Origin: Thermotogaceae bacterium
GTDB taxonomy: Bacteria > Thermotogota > Thermotogae > Thermotogales > Thermotogaceae
Direction: 5' to 3'
Assembly (NCBI GenBank): GCA_015489065.1
Contig: WGAO01000076.1
Location: 1 to 57,273 of the forward strand
DNA: 57,273 bases
A program made the position numbers and the translations under genes. How positions within the stretch are numbered: position 1 is the stretch's first letter; each line of letters opens with the position of its first letter. The notes beneath the pieces are model-generated. The model did not search any database and had not been told where the DNA came from. It was given only the letters and a program-made list of their open reading frames with translations. Shown here in pieces: positions 48,923 through 57,273 of this stretch.

Positions 48923-50893
48923 GTGATTCGCTACTTATCAATTGCAATCATCACAATTATGTACGCCACTACCATGGCGGTGTCGGTGGTGACAGCATAT
49001 CTCGAATCACCCAACATGATGGTCGTGGTCGACATAAGTGATCCAAAAAATCCTAAGATGGTCCGGTACTACAAATTAGAATCAAAAGCCGAAAGTGCTT
49101 TGGTAATCGGCAGAGTGATATATGTAAAACACGACAAATCCATAGAAGTTCTAGTTGTAGGTGAAAACGGTGAGATCTCTAAAAACTCCGTAAAAGATTT
49201 TTCTTTTCAAATATCTAGTTTCGATGTAAAAGGAAAAGAGATAGCCATATCCTACGATGGAACCATATACATCATGGATCCTAATTTCAAAATACTCGGC
49301 ACTCTTTCTACAAAGTGGAAGATAGTTAACTTGAAATTTCTCAACGAAAAATACATCGTGGTCAACTTCGGAGAAAATGGAGTAGGAATGGTGAACATTG
49401 AGAATCCTTCAGATCCAAGGATAATTTGGAGACTTGAAGCGCGGTTAGAAAACATCGTGGAAGTTCTACCGGAAAAAGAAAACATATTCGCAATCTGCGA
49501 GAGCGGAATGCTGTTCGTGGTGAATGTGAGCGATCCGATGAGACCTAAAGTAGTGAAATACACATATCTTCCTGAAAATGCAAAAAAGGGGATCATATAC
49601 AAAGATTTTCTCGTAGTTCTTTCCCCCGCCGGGAAAATTTCATCCGTAGACATATCTGATCCATTTGAGCCAAAACTTCTCTTCAGCAGATACATAGGTA
49701 CCGATGTTTCTGATATCGATGTTGTCTTTGGATATGTATATGTAGCAAAAGACAGAGGGGTTTACATATACAAGCTCGGAAAATTCGGTCTGAGCTTTAT
49801 GAACTATGTTCCTGCAATGAGCGTGAAAGCATTTGCGAGAAAAAGGGTATCTCCAGCTAAGAAAATGCCTCCAGGAACAATTTTATGGAGCTATTCTGCA
49901 TCGAGCGAAATTAGATCAGCTCCGATGATCATGGATGGAAAGATATACTTCGCATCCGTGAATGGTGGAATCTTCTCAATAGATGAATCTGGAAAGTTCT
50001 TATGGAGCTACAGAGCGAGATTCTTGATAACCTCACCTGTTGTGGGAAAAGACAAGAAAGTATTTGTGGGAAGCTGGGATAACTATATCTATGTAATAGA
50101 TGAAGGAGGAAACTTGGTGTGGAGAGTCCGGCTTGGTGGAGATATCACAAAACCCGTCTCTGTGGATGGAAATAGAGTTTATGTAGGATCAGAAGATGGC
50201 TACCTCTACGCTGTAGAAGATGGGAAGATCATCTGGAAAAGGGAGCTATCAGGATGGATGACAACGAACATAATTCTTTACAGTGATGGACAAGTGGTTT
50301 TGGGAACTAGTAACGGTAATGTGTATGCAATATCTTATTCTGGAAATATTCTTTGGAGCTTTGACTCTGACGGTTGGATATCATCGTACATGGCTGCCGA
50401 TGAGGAAGGAAATATCTGCTTTGGAACGACAAACGGTGATTTGTTCATGATAAGCAAGAAAGGAGAGCTTATCTGGAAATACGATGCAGGAGACGAAATA
50501 TCCTCAGGTCCCGTAATCGATTCCTACGGCAGAATAATATTCGGAACAAAAGGCGGAAAGATAATCGTGCTTGACAGAAAAGGAAATCTCATGTGGACTT
50601 ATAGTGCCAAGAGCCCTATAACTTCCGATCCGGCGGTTTCAAAAGAAGGATTTTTGATCTTTGGAACAGAGGATGGTTATCTGTATGCGCTAAATCTCGA
50701 TGGAACATTGAGATGGAAAGTGTCCACTGGAGGAAAAATTGTAGCATCCCCTGTTATAGATAAAAATGCCGTGTATTTTGGATCAACCGATGGAAAACTT
50801 TACGCTGTCTACGAAACGACAGACGGGCTCGATGATGGTCCATGGCCTATGTGTTGCGGAAATCCAAATCATCTCAAAGTTGTTAACTATTAA
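48923..50893 (+). CDS. Secreted double beta-propeller protein (LVIVD-like plus PQQ-like repeats)
   Basis: The 656-residue protein has a signal peptide or anchor (RYLSIAIITIMYATTMAV). Residues about 25-295 carry LVIVD-type blades (VVDISDPKNPKMVRYY, VNVSDPMRPKVVKY, VDISDPFEPKLL). Residues about 320-640 form a PQQ-binding-like propeller with many GxILWSYxA and VYVGSEDGYLYAV type blades. No catalytic residues stand out, so a structural or binding role on the cell surface is likely. The GTG start has GGAGGGG ahead; an overlapping ATG is in another frame and stops at once. Confidence 0.85.
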   Translation: MIRYLSIAIITIMYATTMAVSVVTAYLESPNMMVVVDISDPKNPKMVRYYKLESKAESALVIGRVIYVKHDKSIEVLVVGENGEISKNSVKDFSFQISSFDVKGKEIAISYDGTIYIMDPNFKILGTLSTKWKIVNLKFLNEKYIVVNFGENGVGMVNIENPSDPRIIWRLEARLENIVEVLPEKENIFAICESGMLFVVNVSDPMRPKVVKYTYLPENAKKGIIYKDFLVVLSPAGKISSVDISDPFEPKLLFSRYIGTDVSDIDVVFGYVYVAKDRGVYIYKLGKFGLSFMNYVPAMSVKAFARKRVSPAKKMPPGTILWSYSASSEIRSAPMIMDGKIYFASVNGGIFSIDESGKFLWSYRARFLITSPVVGKDKKVFVGSWDNYIYVIDEGGNLVWRVRLGGDITKPVSVDGNRVYVGSEDGYLYAVEDGKIIWKRELSGWMTTNIILYSDGQVVLGTSNGNVYAISYSGNILWSFDSDGWISSYMAADEEGNICFGTTNGDLFMISKKGELIWKYDAGDEISSGPVIDSYGRIIFGTKGGKIIVLDRKGNLMWTYSAKSPITSDPAVSKEGFLIFGTEDGYLYALNLDGTLRWKVSTGGKIVASPVIDKNAVYFGSTDGKLYAVYETTDGLDDGPWPMCCGNPNHLKVVNY

Positions 50894-50967
50894 TGAAGAC
50901 ACTACGAAATTCTTGCATAGTTATTTTGAACTCCTTTAATTTAGTGATCGTCAAGTAAAATGAGAGA

Positions 50968-50973
50968 TATAAT
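50968..50973 (+). promoter_or_regulatory. Candidate -10 element for the KaiC-like operon
   Basis: TATAAT lies 20 bases upstream of the KaiC-like ATG in the 99-base gap after the propeller gene. Transcription would start just before the GGGGTGAT ribosome site. No clear -35 is visible. Confidence 0.4.
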
Positions 50974-50992
50974 AAATCTTGGGGTGATGGCC

Positions 50993-51697
50993 ATGAAAAA
51001 ACTAAAAACAGGAATACCTGGAATGGATGAAATTCTCAACGGTGGAATACCCGAACGGAACATCGTCTTAATAGCTGGAGGACCGGGCACGGGGAAGAGC
51101 ATCTTTTCCCAACAGTTTATCTACAGCGGGCTGGAAATGAATGAAGGAGGAGTGTATGTCGCTCTTGAAGAACATCCTGTACAGATAAGGAAAAACATGG
51201 AGTCTTTTAACTGGAAAGTGGAAAAGTTTGAATCCGCTGGGATGTTTGCGATAATCGATGCATTCACAGGAGGAATAGGCAGTTCAGCAGAAAGAGAAAA
51301 ATACATAGTCAAAGATCCAGATGATATTAGAGAAATGATAGATGTTTTGAAAAGGGCCATAAAAGAGACATCAGCCAAAAGAGTAGTCATAGATTCGGTA
51401 ACTACACTGTATCTGACGAAACCCACAATAGCGAGAAAAGTGGTTTTTCAGCTCAAAAAAGTGATAGCCGGACTGGGATGCACAGCTTTGTTTGTAAGTC
51501 AGGTTTCCGTAGCAGATAGAGGGTTTGGTGGTCCTGGTGTGGAGCATGGTGTTGATGGAATAATAAGACTTGACTTAGATGAGATAGAAGGTGAACTAAA
51601 ACGAAGTTTGATAGTCTGGAAAATGAGGGGAACATCTCACTCTATGAAAAGGCATCCTTTCAAGATCACGGATCACGGAATAATCGTAGAAATTTAA
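50993..51697 (+). CDS. KaiC/RAD55-like RecA-superfamily ATPase
   Basis: The 234-residue single-domain ATPase starts [19 protein letters not shown], the opening of KaiC-type domains. Walker A is GPGTGKS (30-36), the paired acidic residues are in [15 protein letters not shown], and Walker B is [13 protein letters not shown]. It resembles archaeal single-domain KaiC homologues of unknown role more than cyanobacterial clock KaiC. It is followed by a small regulator of the KaiC-associated type, and the pair is likely one unit. ATG 50993 has GGGGTGAT upstream; longer in-frame starts at 50987 and 50960 are less well placed. Confidence 0.87.
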   Translation: MKKLKTGIPGMDEILNGGIPERNIVLIAGGPGTGKSIFSQQFIYSGLEMNEGGVYVALEEHPVQIRKNMESFNWKVEKFESAGMFAIIDAFTGGIGSSAEREKYIVKDPDDIREMIDVLKRAIKETSAKRVVIDSVTTLYLTKPTIARKVVFQLKKVIAGLGCTALFVSQVSVADRGFGGPGVEHGVDGIIRLDLDEIEGELKRSLIVWKMRGTSHSMKRHPFKITDHGIIVEI

Positions 51698-51713
51698 AGG
51701 GGGGGTGATGGTT

Positions 51714-52115
51714 ATGAGACTCAACTTCAACCCTGTTGGAAGAGAAGAGATACATTCACTTGAAACAGCACTCCTTATAGGCAGTCTTTTCAGACCGGAA
51801 GTTATGGAGGAGATCAGAAATTCCGCTGAAAGGCTTACATGGGTAGATTCTTTAGCTGTTGCCGCGGGAGCTCTGGCACGCTCCAAAGCTGGTATGAGCT
51901 TATCCGAGATAGCTGAAGAGCTAGGCAGAACTGAATCCACGTTGCGAGATCATCTAAAAGGTGGAACAAAAGCAGGGAAGATCGTTTTAGAGACATTTGA
52001 TCTCTTGAAAAAAGGCGAGCTGGACCTGGACAAAATTCTCCTGGACACATCCACTATCAGGGAAAAACTTGAGAAAATCAGAAGTGAGATAGACGATTTG
52101 CTAAAAATTCTGTGA
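51714..52115 (+). CDS. KaiC-associated regulator with winged-helix-type domain
   Basis: The 133-residue protein carries a block I recognise from archaeal KaiC-associated regulators: EEIRNSAERLTWVDSLAVAAG followed by ARSKAGMSLSEIAEELGRTEST and HLKGGTKAGKIV (each quoted in part). The middle part (SLSEIAEELGRTESTLRDHL) is a helix-turn-helix, and a coiled C-terminus follows. It probably controls transcription or binds the ATPase upstream. ATG 51714 follows GGGGGGGTGATGGTT; GTG 51705 and ATG 51708 fall within that SD. Confidence 0.82.
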   Translation: MRLNFNPVGREEIHSLETALLIGSLFRPEVMEEIRNSAERLTWVDSLAVAAGALARSKAGMSLSEIAEELGRTESTLRDHLKGGTKAGKIVLETFDLLKKGELDLDKILLDTSTIREKLEKIRSEIDDLLKIL

Positions 52116-52117
52116 AA

Positions 52118-52137
52118 ACCGGGGGATTTCCCCCGGT
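52118..52137. terminator. Bidirectional terminator between the KaiC operon and lepA
   Basis: ACCGGGGG (52118-52125) pairs perfectly with CCCCCGGT (52130-52137) around ATTT. It overlaps neither gene: one stop is at 52115 and lepA ends at 52171. The plus strand continues AAAATTCTTT and the minus strand TTTTCAC, so both directions have short T tracts. Confidence 0.75.
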
Positions 52138-52170
52138 AAAATTCTTTGTAATCAACCTTCCAGATCGTTA

Positions 52171-53985
52171 CTAGTTCTCGTCCTCAGAAATCTTAAGGAG
52201 TGCTAGGAAAGCTTCCTGAGGAATTCGAACTTTTCCAATTTCTCGAAGCTTCTTCTTCCCCTCTTTCTGCTTCTCTAAAAGCTTCATCTTTCTCGTTACA
52301 TCACCACCATAGCATTTTGCAAGAACGTCTTTTCTCAATGCTCTTATATCAGTCCTGGCTATTATCCTTCCCCCAGCTTTGGCCTGAATAGGTATTTGAA
52401 ACTGATGTGGAGGTATGAGATCTTTGAGCTTTTCTACCAGCTTTCTCGCCACCTGATAAGCTTTCGATCTGTGCGCTATGAATGTCAGAGCATCGACAGG
52501 CTCTCTGTTAACTAAGATAGTTATCTTAACGAGATCGGATTTTCTGTATTCTAGGAACTCGTAGTCCATAGACGCGTATCCACGACTGAGAGCTTTCATC
52601 CTGTCAAAAAAATCAAAGATTATCTCAGAGAGAGGAGCTTCAAATCTCAATATAACTCTATCTCTTCCAGCGTTTTCCGTTGCGTACAGCTTTCCTCTCT
52701 TTTCTACCTGTATCAGATTTATCATGTTTCCCATGTATTCACCCGGAGTGATCACGGATAGATCTATCCAAGGCTCGTAGACTTCCTCTATGTCAGATTC
52801 ATCTGGAAATTTTGAAGGGTTGGTTACATTTATTACCTCACCATCTTTCATCTTTACCTTGTACTCAACATTGGGAGCTGTCAGTATGACTGCAAGATCA
52901 AACTCCCTCTCTATACGTTCTCTCACAACATCCATGTGAAGAAGCCCTAAAAAGCCCACACGAAATCCAAACCCAAGAGCTGGTGAATTATCGGGCTCGA
53001 AAGTAAGAGCTGAGTCGTTCAGTTTTAACTTCTCCAAAGCCTTCCTCAACTCCTGATAATATTCTGGGAGTCCGGGATACATTCCGGCATACACCATCGG
53101 TTTTATTTCCTTGTATCCCGGAAGAGGTTTATCTACGGGATCGTTCTTATGCGTTATAGTATCTCCAACCCTTGCAAGTGATACTTCTTTTATACCGGCT
53201 ATGACGTAACCTACTTCTCCTGCAGAAAGAGACTCAGTTGGGGTCATAAACGGCGTGAAAACTCCTATCTCATCAACCTCGTATTCATTGCCATTTGACA
53301 TAGTAATTATTCTGTCTCCTTTTGACAACCTTCCGGAAAAGATCCTTACCGATACAACGACTCCTCTGTATTTATCGTATCTTGCATCAAATATGAGAGC
53401 TGCTAGCTTATCGTTGACACTTCCTTTTGGTGGAGGAACCCTTTTTACAATCGCTTCAAGAAGATCTTTAACGCCTGTTCCTTCCTTTGCACTAACTTTC
53501 AGTATCTCATCTTCATCCACTCCAAGAAGATCCATTATTTGTATTGAGGTCTCTTCTATGTTGGCACTTGGGAGATCTATTTTGTTGATAGCTGGTATTA
53601 TTTCTAAATCGTTCTCTATCGCAAGATATGTGTGAGCAACAGTCTGCGCTTCTACACCCTGGCTCGCATCAACGAGAAGCACCGCCCCCTCACACGCAGC
53701 CATACTCCTGCCCACCTCGTAGGAAAAATCCACATGTCCAGGCGTATCTATTATGTTGATCTCATAAGTATTCCCATCAGAAGCTTTATAAAGAATCTTA
53801 ACCGGCTGGGCTTTTATGGTTATGCCACGTTCTCTCTCAATATCCATCATATCTAAGAATTGCTCTCTCATCTTGTGGGAATCTACAGAACCCGTTAATT
53901 CGAGAATCCTGTCGATGAGAGTTGTTTTTCCGTGGTCTATGTGAGCTATTATACAGATATTTCTTATGAGATTTGGATCGTACAC
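52171..53985 (-). CDS. lepA: Elongation factor 4 (LepA)
   Basis: The 604-residue translational GTPase has G1 AHIDHGKTT, G2 region ERERGITI, G3 DTPGHVDF and G4 NKID, then domains II and III. The LepA-specific C-terminal domain includes MDYEFLEYRKSDLVKI and CYGGDVTRKMKLLEKQKEGKKK (in part). EF4 can back-translocate ribosomes and aids growth under ionic or pH stress. The GTG at 53985 has GAGGTGATATT ahead. The gene stands alone between a terminator and a divergent gene. Confidence 0.97.
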   Translation of the reverse strand: MYDPNLIRNICIIAHIDHGKTTLIDRILELTGSVDSHKMREQFLDMMDIERERGITIKAQPVKILYKASDGNTYEINIIDTPGHVDFSYEVGRSMAACEGAVLLVDASQGVEAQTVAHTYLAIENDLEIIPAINKIDLPSANIEETSIQIMDLLGVDEDEILKVSAKEGTGVKDLLEAIVKRVPPPKGSVNDKLAALIFDARYDKYRGVVVSVRIFSGRLSKGDRIITMSNGNEYEVDEIGVFTPFMTPTESLSAGEVGYVIAGIKEVSLARVGDTITHKNDPVDKPLPGYKEIKPMVYAGMYPGLPEYYQELRKALEKLKLNDSALTFEPDNSPALGFGFRVGFLGLLHMDVVRERIEREFDLAVILTAPNVEYKVKMKDGEVINVTNPSKFPDESDIEEVYEPWIDLSVITPGEYMGNMINLIQVEKRGKLYATENAGRDRVILRFEAPLSEIIFDFFDRMKALSRGYASMDYEFLEYRKSDLVKITILVNREPVDALTFIAHRSKAYQVARKLVEKLKDLIPPHQFQIPIQAKAGGRIIARTDIRALRKDVLAKCYGGDVTRKMKLLEKQKEGKKKLREIGKVRIPQEAFLALLKISEDEN

Positions 53986-54034
53986 AATATCACCTCGCGG
54001 GCTTATTTTACCTCAATTCTCAAATGATCGCTTG

Positions 54035-54043
54035 TGGTAGAAT
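54035..54043 (+). promoter_or_regulatory. Candidate extended -10 promoter of the phosphohexomutase
   Basis: TGGTAGAAT fits the extended -10 pattern TGnTANAAT, 20 bases ahead of the phosphohexomutase ATG. A -35 is not obvious, which extended -10 promoters tolerate. Confidence 0.45.
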
Positions 54044-54063
54044 TTTTCTGGGGGTGATTATAA

Positions 54064-55485
54064 ATGAAAATAAAATTTGGAACTTCTGGATGGAGAGGAA
54101 TAATAGCAGACGATTTTACATTTGAAAATGTCAGATATGTCACACAAGCGATCGCAGAACATCTTAAAGAGAGAGGCGAAACAGAAAACGGTGTAATAGT
54201 TGCAAGAGATCCAAGATTCATGAGTGAGAGATTTGCAGCAGTTATAGCAGAAGTCCTCACGGGTAATGGCATCAAGGTTTACATGCCGGAGAATCCGACG
54301 CCTACTCCTGTTCTGTCATGGGTGATACTCAACAGAAGTTTGGATGGTGGTGTGAATGTAACTGCTTCTCATAACCCGCCAGAATACAGTGGCGTTAAGT
54401 TCAACCCTTCAAGCGGCGGACCTGCTCTTCCCGATGTCACTAAATCGATCGAGAAAAAAATAGCTCTTGTAATGAACGGTGAGATAGAAGTTAAGACCAT
54501 GCCACTTAAGGAGGCTGCCAGCGAGGGACTTTTCGAAATAATAGATCCGCTTGACGAGTATTATGAAAAGATCAGAAAAACTGTGGATCTTGAAAGGATA
54601 AAACAAGCAGGAATTACGGTTGTTGCCGATCTAATGTACAGCGCTGCGATAGGATATCTGGACCCAATAATAAAAGAAATTGCCGCGGAGTATGAGATAT
54701 TCCACGACTATAGAGATCCATATTTTGGTGGAGGAAGACCAGAACCAGACGAGAGCAGAATGAGAATGATAGGTGAGACTGTAAAAGACAGAAAATGGAA
54801 GATAGGACTTGCGGTTGATGGAGACTCTGACAGATTCGGCGTGGTCGATGACGAAGGGGATTTCGTAAAACCGAACGAAGTTATAGCACTTCTTGCAGAT
54901 CATCTTTACAGAAACAAAGGAATGAAAGGTCCTGTCGCAAGGAGTATAGCAACCTCTCATGCTGTTGATAGAGTTGCCAAAGAATTCGGGGAAGATGTCA
55001 TGGAAACTCCTGTTGGATTCAAATTCTTAGGACCACTTTTGATGCAAAAAGGAGCGATAATAGCAGGTGAGGAGAGTGGAGGCCTTTCTATAAAAGATCA
55101 CACTCCTGAGAAAGATGGAATATTAGCCGACCTCCTCGTTCTTGAAATGATAGCTTATGAGGGAAAAGACTTATCTGAGATAAGGAAGGATTTTAGAGAA
55201 AGGTACGGGGAATTTTTCAATACGAGAATTGATCTTGAAGTTGAGAGCAACACAGAAAGAGATGAACTCGTCAATAAATTCAGATATATCGGAGAAGAAT
55301 TCGCCGGATTTAAGATACTCAGAAGAGACGAAATAGATGGGGTCAGATACTTTCTAGATGCTCCTGATACCTGGCTTCTAGCTAGACCTTCTGGAACAGA
55401 ACCACTTGTGAGAGTTTACATAGAGAGCACAGATCAAAAAGCTTTTAGAAGTTTGATAAATGCTGTCAAAAGGATGCTGAGGTGA
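54064..55485 (+). CDS. Phosphohexomutase (phosphoglucomutase/phosphomannomutase family)
   Basis: The 473-residue enzyme has the four-domain alpha-D-phosphohexomutase layout. The phosphoserine is Ser 102 in TASHNPPEYSG. The metal loop is VDGDSDRFG near 254-262, the sugar-binding loop AGEESGG near 337 and the phosphate loop RPSGTEPLVRVY near 441. Whether glucose, mannose or glucosamine phosphate is preferred cannot be read off; a glucose 1-phosphate supply to GlgC would fit. GGGGGTGATTATAA precedes the ATG. Confidence 0.93.
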   Translation: MKIKFGTSGWRGIIADDFTFENVRYVTQAIAEHLKERGETENGVIVARDPRFMSERFAAVIAEVLTGNGIKVYMPENPTPTPVLSWVILNRSLDGGVNVTASHNPPEYSGVKFNPSSGGPALPDVTKSIEKKIALVMNGEIEVKTMPLKEAASEGLFEIIDPLDEYYEKIRKTVDLERIKQAGITVVADLMYSAAIGYLDPIIKEIAAEYEIFHDYRDPYFGGGRPEPDESRMRMIGETVKDRKWKIGLAVDGDSDRFGVVDDEGDFVKPNEVIALLADHLYRNKGMKGPVARSIATSHAVDRVAKEFGEDVMETPVGFKFLGPLLMQKGAIIAGEESGGLSIKDHTPEKDGILADLLVLEMIAYEGKDLSEIRKDFRERYGEFFNTRIDLEVESNTERDELVNKFRYIGEEFAGFKILRRDEIDGVRYFLDAPDTWLLARPSGTEPLVRVYIESTDQKAFRSLINAVKRMLR

Positions 55486-55489
55486 GAGT

Positions 55490-56278
55490 ATGGATCTTGG
55501 AATAGATGGAAAGGTAGCTGTGGTGACTGCAGCAAGCAAGGGAATTGGTTTTGCGGTTGCTAAAAAGCTCGCAGAAGAGGGAGCCAACCTTGTGATAAAT
55601 TCAAGGAGAAAAGAGAATCTCAACAGCGCCAAAGCAAAACTCTCACGCATTGGAGTAAAGATAGTATCTGTTTCTGGTGATCTCAAGGAAAAAGAGACGA
55701 TAGAGAATATTTACAACGCCGCTATGGAAAATTTCGGAAAAGTCGATATACTCTTTTTGAATGCTGGTGGTCCGAGACCAGGAGGATTTTTCGATGTTGA
55801 TGAAAAGGATTGGAAAGAGACTTTTGAAACGAATTTCATGAGCGCCCAAAGACTTGTCAGACTCATAGCACCAAACATGATCAAAAACAGATGGGGAAGG
55901 ATAATATTTCTCACATCCATTTCCGTTAGAAATCCGATAAAGAATCTCATACTCTCAAATTCAATAAGAATGGCGATAACTGGAATGATGAAAACACTAT
56001 CGTTGGAACTCGCCGAGCATAACATCACAGTGAACGCCGTAGCACCTGGCTATACCTTGACAGACAGAGTCAGACAACTTTTAGAAGACAAAGCAAAAAG
56101 AACAGGAAAAACTTACGAGGAGGTTATGAAAGAACTTTCGAGCGTCATACCAGTTCACAGATTGGGAAAACCAGAGGAAATAGCCTCTGTGGTGGCTTTT
56201 CTGGCATCCGAATCAGCCGCATTTCTTACCGGCCAGACGATAGTCGTTGATGGAGGCCAGGACGCAACAAGCGTTTAA
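55490..56278 (+). CDS. SDR-fold protein lacking the catalytic Tyr-Lys pair
   Basis: The 262-residue protein has the short-chain dehydrogenase fold: TAASKGIG (13-20), NAGG (91-94) and a C-terminal VVDGGQDATSV. The active-site Ser is likely 143 or 145 in LTSIS. The expected Tyr-x-x-x-Lys is replaced by Ser 156 and Arg 160 in ILSNSIRMAITG. An atypical SDR subgroup described as beta-ketoacyl-reductase-like is known to lack the tetrad, and this looks like a member. It may be a non-classical enzyme or a binding protein. It follows the mutase by 4 bases with GAGGTGAGAGT upstream. Confidence 0.88.
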   Translation: MDLGIDGKVAVVTAASKGIGFAVAKKLAEEGANLVINSRRKENLNSAKAKLSRIGVKIVSVSGDLKEKETIENIYNAAMENFGKVDILFLNAGGPRPGGFFDVDEKDWKETFETNFMSAQRLVRLIAPNMIKNRWGRIIFLTSISVRNPIKNLILSNSIRMAITGMMKTLSLELAEHNITVNAVAPGYTLTDRVRQLLEDKAKRTGKTYEEVMKELSSVIPVHRLGKPEEIASVVAFLASESAAFLTGQTIVVDGGQDATSV

Positions 56279-57273
56279 AGCAGAATAGTTTGGCCTTCTT
56301 CTGTTTTAAAGAAATTTCTCTTTCCTCTGCTCTCCACCAGCTCTAATCCTCCGAAAATAGGATGACTGGTGGGGATCCGTCCTTCTTTGAGAGCTCTTTC
56401 ATATTCCATAGCCCAATCACGAATTTCTTTTCTATCCGAATGCCTCTCTTTATCTTCAGATTTTTCCAGAAACTTTATGTAATACCTATCCTGAACATTG
56501 GAAGATAGATCATCAAGATCACTGGAGCTCTTGAAGAGATTTCCAACGATTGAGGCTATTGTATCAGTATCCGTTCCTTTCTCGTTTGCCGCTTTGAATA
56601 TAGCGTCTCTTGGTTTGAATTTCAGATATAGATAAACGGCGCACAGAGAAACTCCTCTCCCAGAGCCAGGATGGTCTTTCTCTCCAACAAGGCTGCAATA
56701 TTCACCGTAATCTGAAACTTCAGGAATAATACTGAAAAGCCTCTTCAATTTTTCAAATTCACTTTGGAATCCTTTTGAAAAATCGAAACTCCTTTCCCTC
56801 ATCCACCTTGATATCTCCGGGGATTCCTCTATGAATCTTTCAGCGAGTTTTGACAGTTTTCCAAATTCCTCAAAGATCGTGTTGAAATTTCTTTCTGATC
56901 TTGAAGCCGCTGCAACTAAATAGGATCCCGCAAAGGCAATCGGATGGCCATGGGTTATCATTATGTTTTTGAAGATATCTTCAACCATATCTTCATCGCT
57001 CTTTATTTTTTCAACGATCGGATGAATTCTCATCACCCCACCGCTTCCACCAGCTTCCTCATAGCCCATATAGAAATTCCCATCCCACTGAATCCTCATA
57101 GAAAACAGATTCATCGCGGCTTTTTTTGTAGATTTCCCAGCACCTCTTTGATAGTAAATCCATAGCGGAAGCTCTACATAGGCAAAGTACTCTGGATGGA
57201 ATCTGCCACTCCAAATAGATCTTGCAGTAGCAAGAGTGAGCTGGGTATCGTCAGAGTATTCACCCTCCTTGAC
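56275..57273 (-). CDS. ADP-ribosylglycohydrolase family protein (5' end outside window)
   Basis: The visible frame of about 332 residues starts beyond the window edge at 57273 and contains YSDDTQLTLATARS near its beginning, the first metal site of the DraG/ARH family. GGSGGVMRIHP follows, and GTDTDTIASIVGN is the last Asp-rich metal site. These dinuclear Mg enzymes remove ADP-ribose from proteins or other targets; the target here is unknown. An ATG at 57114 is internal, not the start, because the SDDTQ motif lies upstream. The stop overlaps the SDR stop by 4 bases in convergent orientation. Confidence 0.9.
   Translation of the reverse strand, partial: VKEGEYSDDTQLTLATARSIWSGRFHPEYFAYVELPLWIYYQRGAGKSTKKAAMNLFSMRIQWDGNFYMGYEEAGGSGGVMRIHPIVEKIKSDEDMVEDIFKNIMITHGHPIAFAGSYLVAAASRSERNFNTIFEEFGKLSKLAERFIEESPEISRWMRERSFDFSKGFQSEFEKLKRLFSIIPEVSDYGEYCSLVGEKDHPGSGRGVSLCAVYLYLKFKPRDAIFKAANEKGTDTDTIASIVGNLFKSSSDLDDLSSNVQDRYYIKFLEKSEDKERHSDRKEIRDWAMEYERALKEGRIPTSHPIFGGLELVESRGKRNFFKTEEGQTILL

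Noticed and set aside
56280-56308. Hairpin between the SDR and ADP-ribosylglycohydrolase genes as a terminator
   Set aside because: Only a 5-bp CAGAA/TTCTG stem with a long loop is possible, too weak to support.

Overview
The window looks like a chromosomal segment of a bacterium from the phylum Thermotogota (moderately AT-rich, gene-dense, thermophile-type proteins). The reasons are the T. maritima-like SecA N-terminus and RNase III signature, the GlgD/GlgC pair, the rpsO-pnp-M16 peptidase block, an archaeal-style KaiC/RAD55 ATPase with its regulator, and very tight operons joined by ATGA/GTGA/TTGA overlaps. Non-ATG starts are unusually common: about nine TTG and twelve GTG starts are supported by Shine-Dalgarno (SD) spacing. 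The genus cannot be fixed from the sequence alone.

Layout. 1-44 is the start of a minus-strand gene that runs off the edge, and 45-394 has no gene. 395-8123 (minus) is one operon: metallophosphoesterase, tsaD, VanZ-like protein, histidine phosphatase, ABC exporter, Gfo/Idh/MocA dehydrogenase, gltX, nitroreductase. 8261-12067 (plus) holds a structured rpsO leader, rpsO, pnp and an M16 peptidase. 12057-14432 (minus) holds trmFO, an anti-sigma-factor-like ATPase and an unknown protein. 14527-23305 (plus) holds pyrG, a PHP phosphoesterase, a DUF72 protein, an RbgA GTPase, a cytoplasmic pullulanase, an MscS channel and a UPF1-like helicase.

23439-26426 is the accessory part. It contains a type II restriction-modification pair (an XcyI-like endonuclease and a methyltransferase whose frame is broken at a T6 tract) and the deletion-scarred remnant of what was probably a large protein. 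26514-28046 (minus) is a membrane diguanylate cyclase. 28140-39157 (plus) is a thirteen-gene run: ferredoxin, ribokinase, DUF503, yqeK, a membrane protein, an RlmI-like methyltransferase, glgD, glgC, a tail-anchored protein, rnc, a radical SAM protein, a REC-GGDEF regulator and a TPR lipoprotein/secreted protein candidate. It ends at a strong terminator.

39138-48858 (minus) is an eight-gene run: truA, an anchored protein, tlyA, another anchored protein, secA, a clostripain lipoprotein, a radical SAM protein and fmt. Two genes here (secA and the one after truA) lack a normal start codon although the frame clearly extends upstream. 48923-52115 (plus) holds a secreted beta-propeller protein and the KaiC-like ATPase with its KaiC-associated regulator. 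52171-53985 (minus) is lepA. 54064-56278 (plus) holds a phosphohexomutase and an SDR without its catalytic Tyr/Lys. 56275-57273 (minus) is an ADP-ribosylglycohydrolase cut by the window end.

Functionally most of the window is housekeeping: translation and tRNA/rRNA modification (gltX, tsaD, trmFO, truA, tlyA, rlmI-like, fmt, lepA, rbgA, rpsO), RNA decay (pnp, rnc), secretion (secA) and glycogen/glucan metabolism (glgC, glgD, pulA, the phosphohexomutase). The most unusual signals are the frameshifted methyltransferase beside an intact endonuclease, the AUA-start candidate of secA, the collapsed large gene and the archaeal-type KaiC module.
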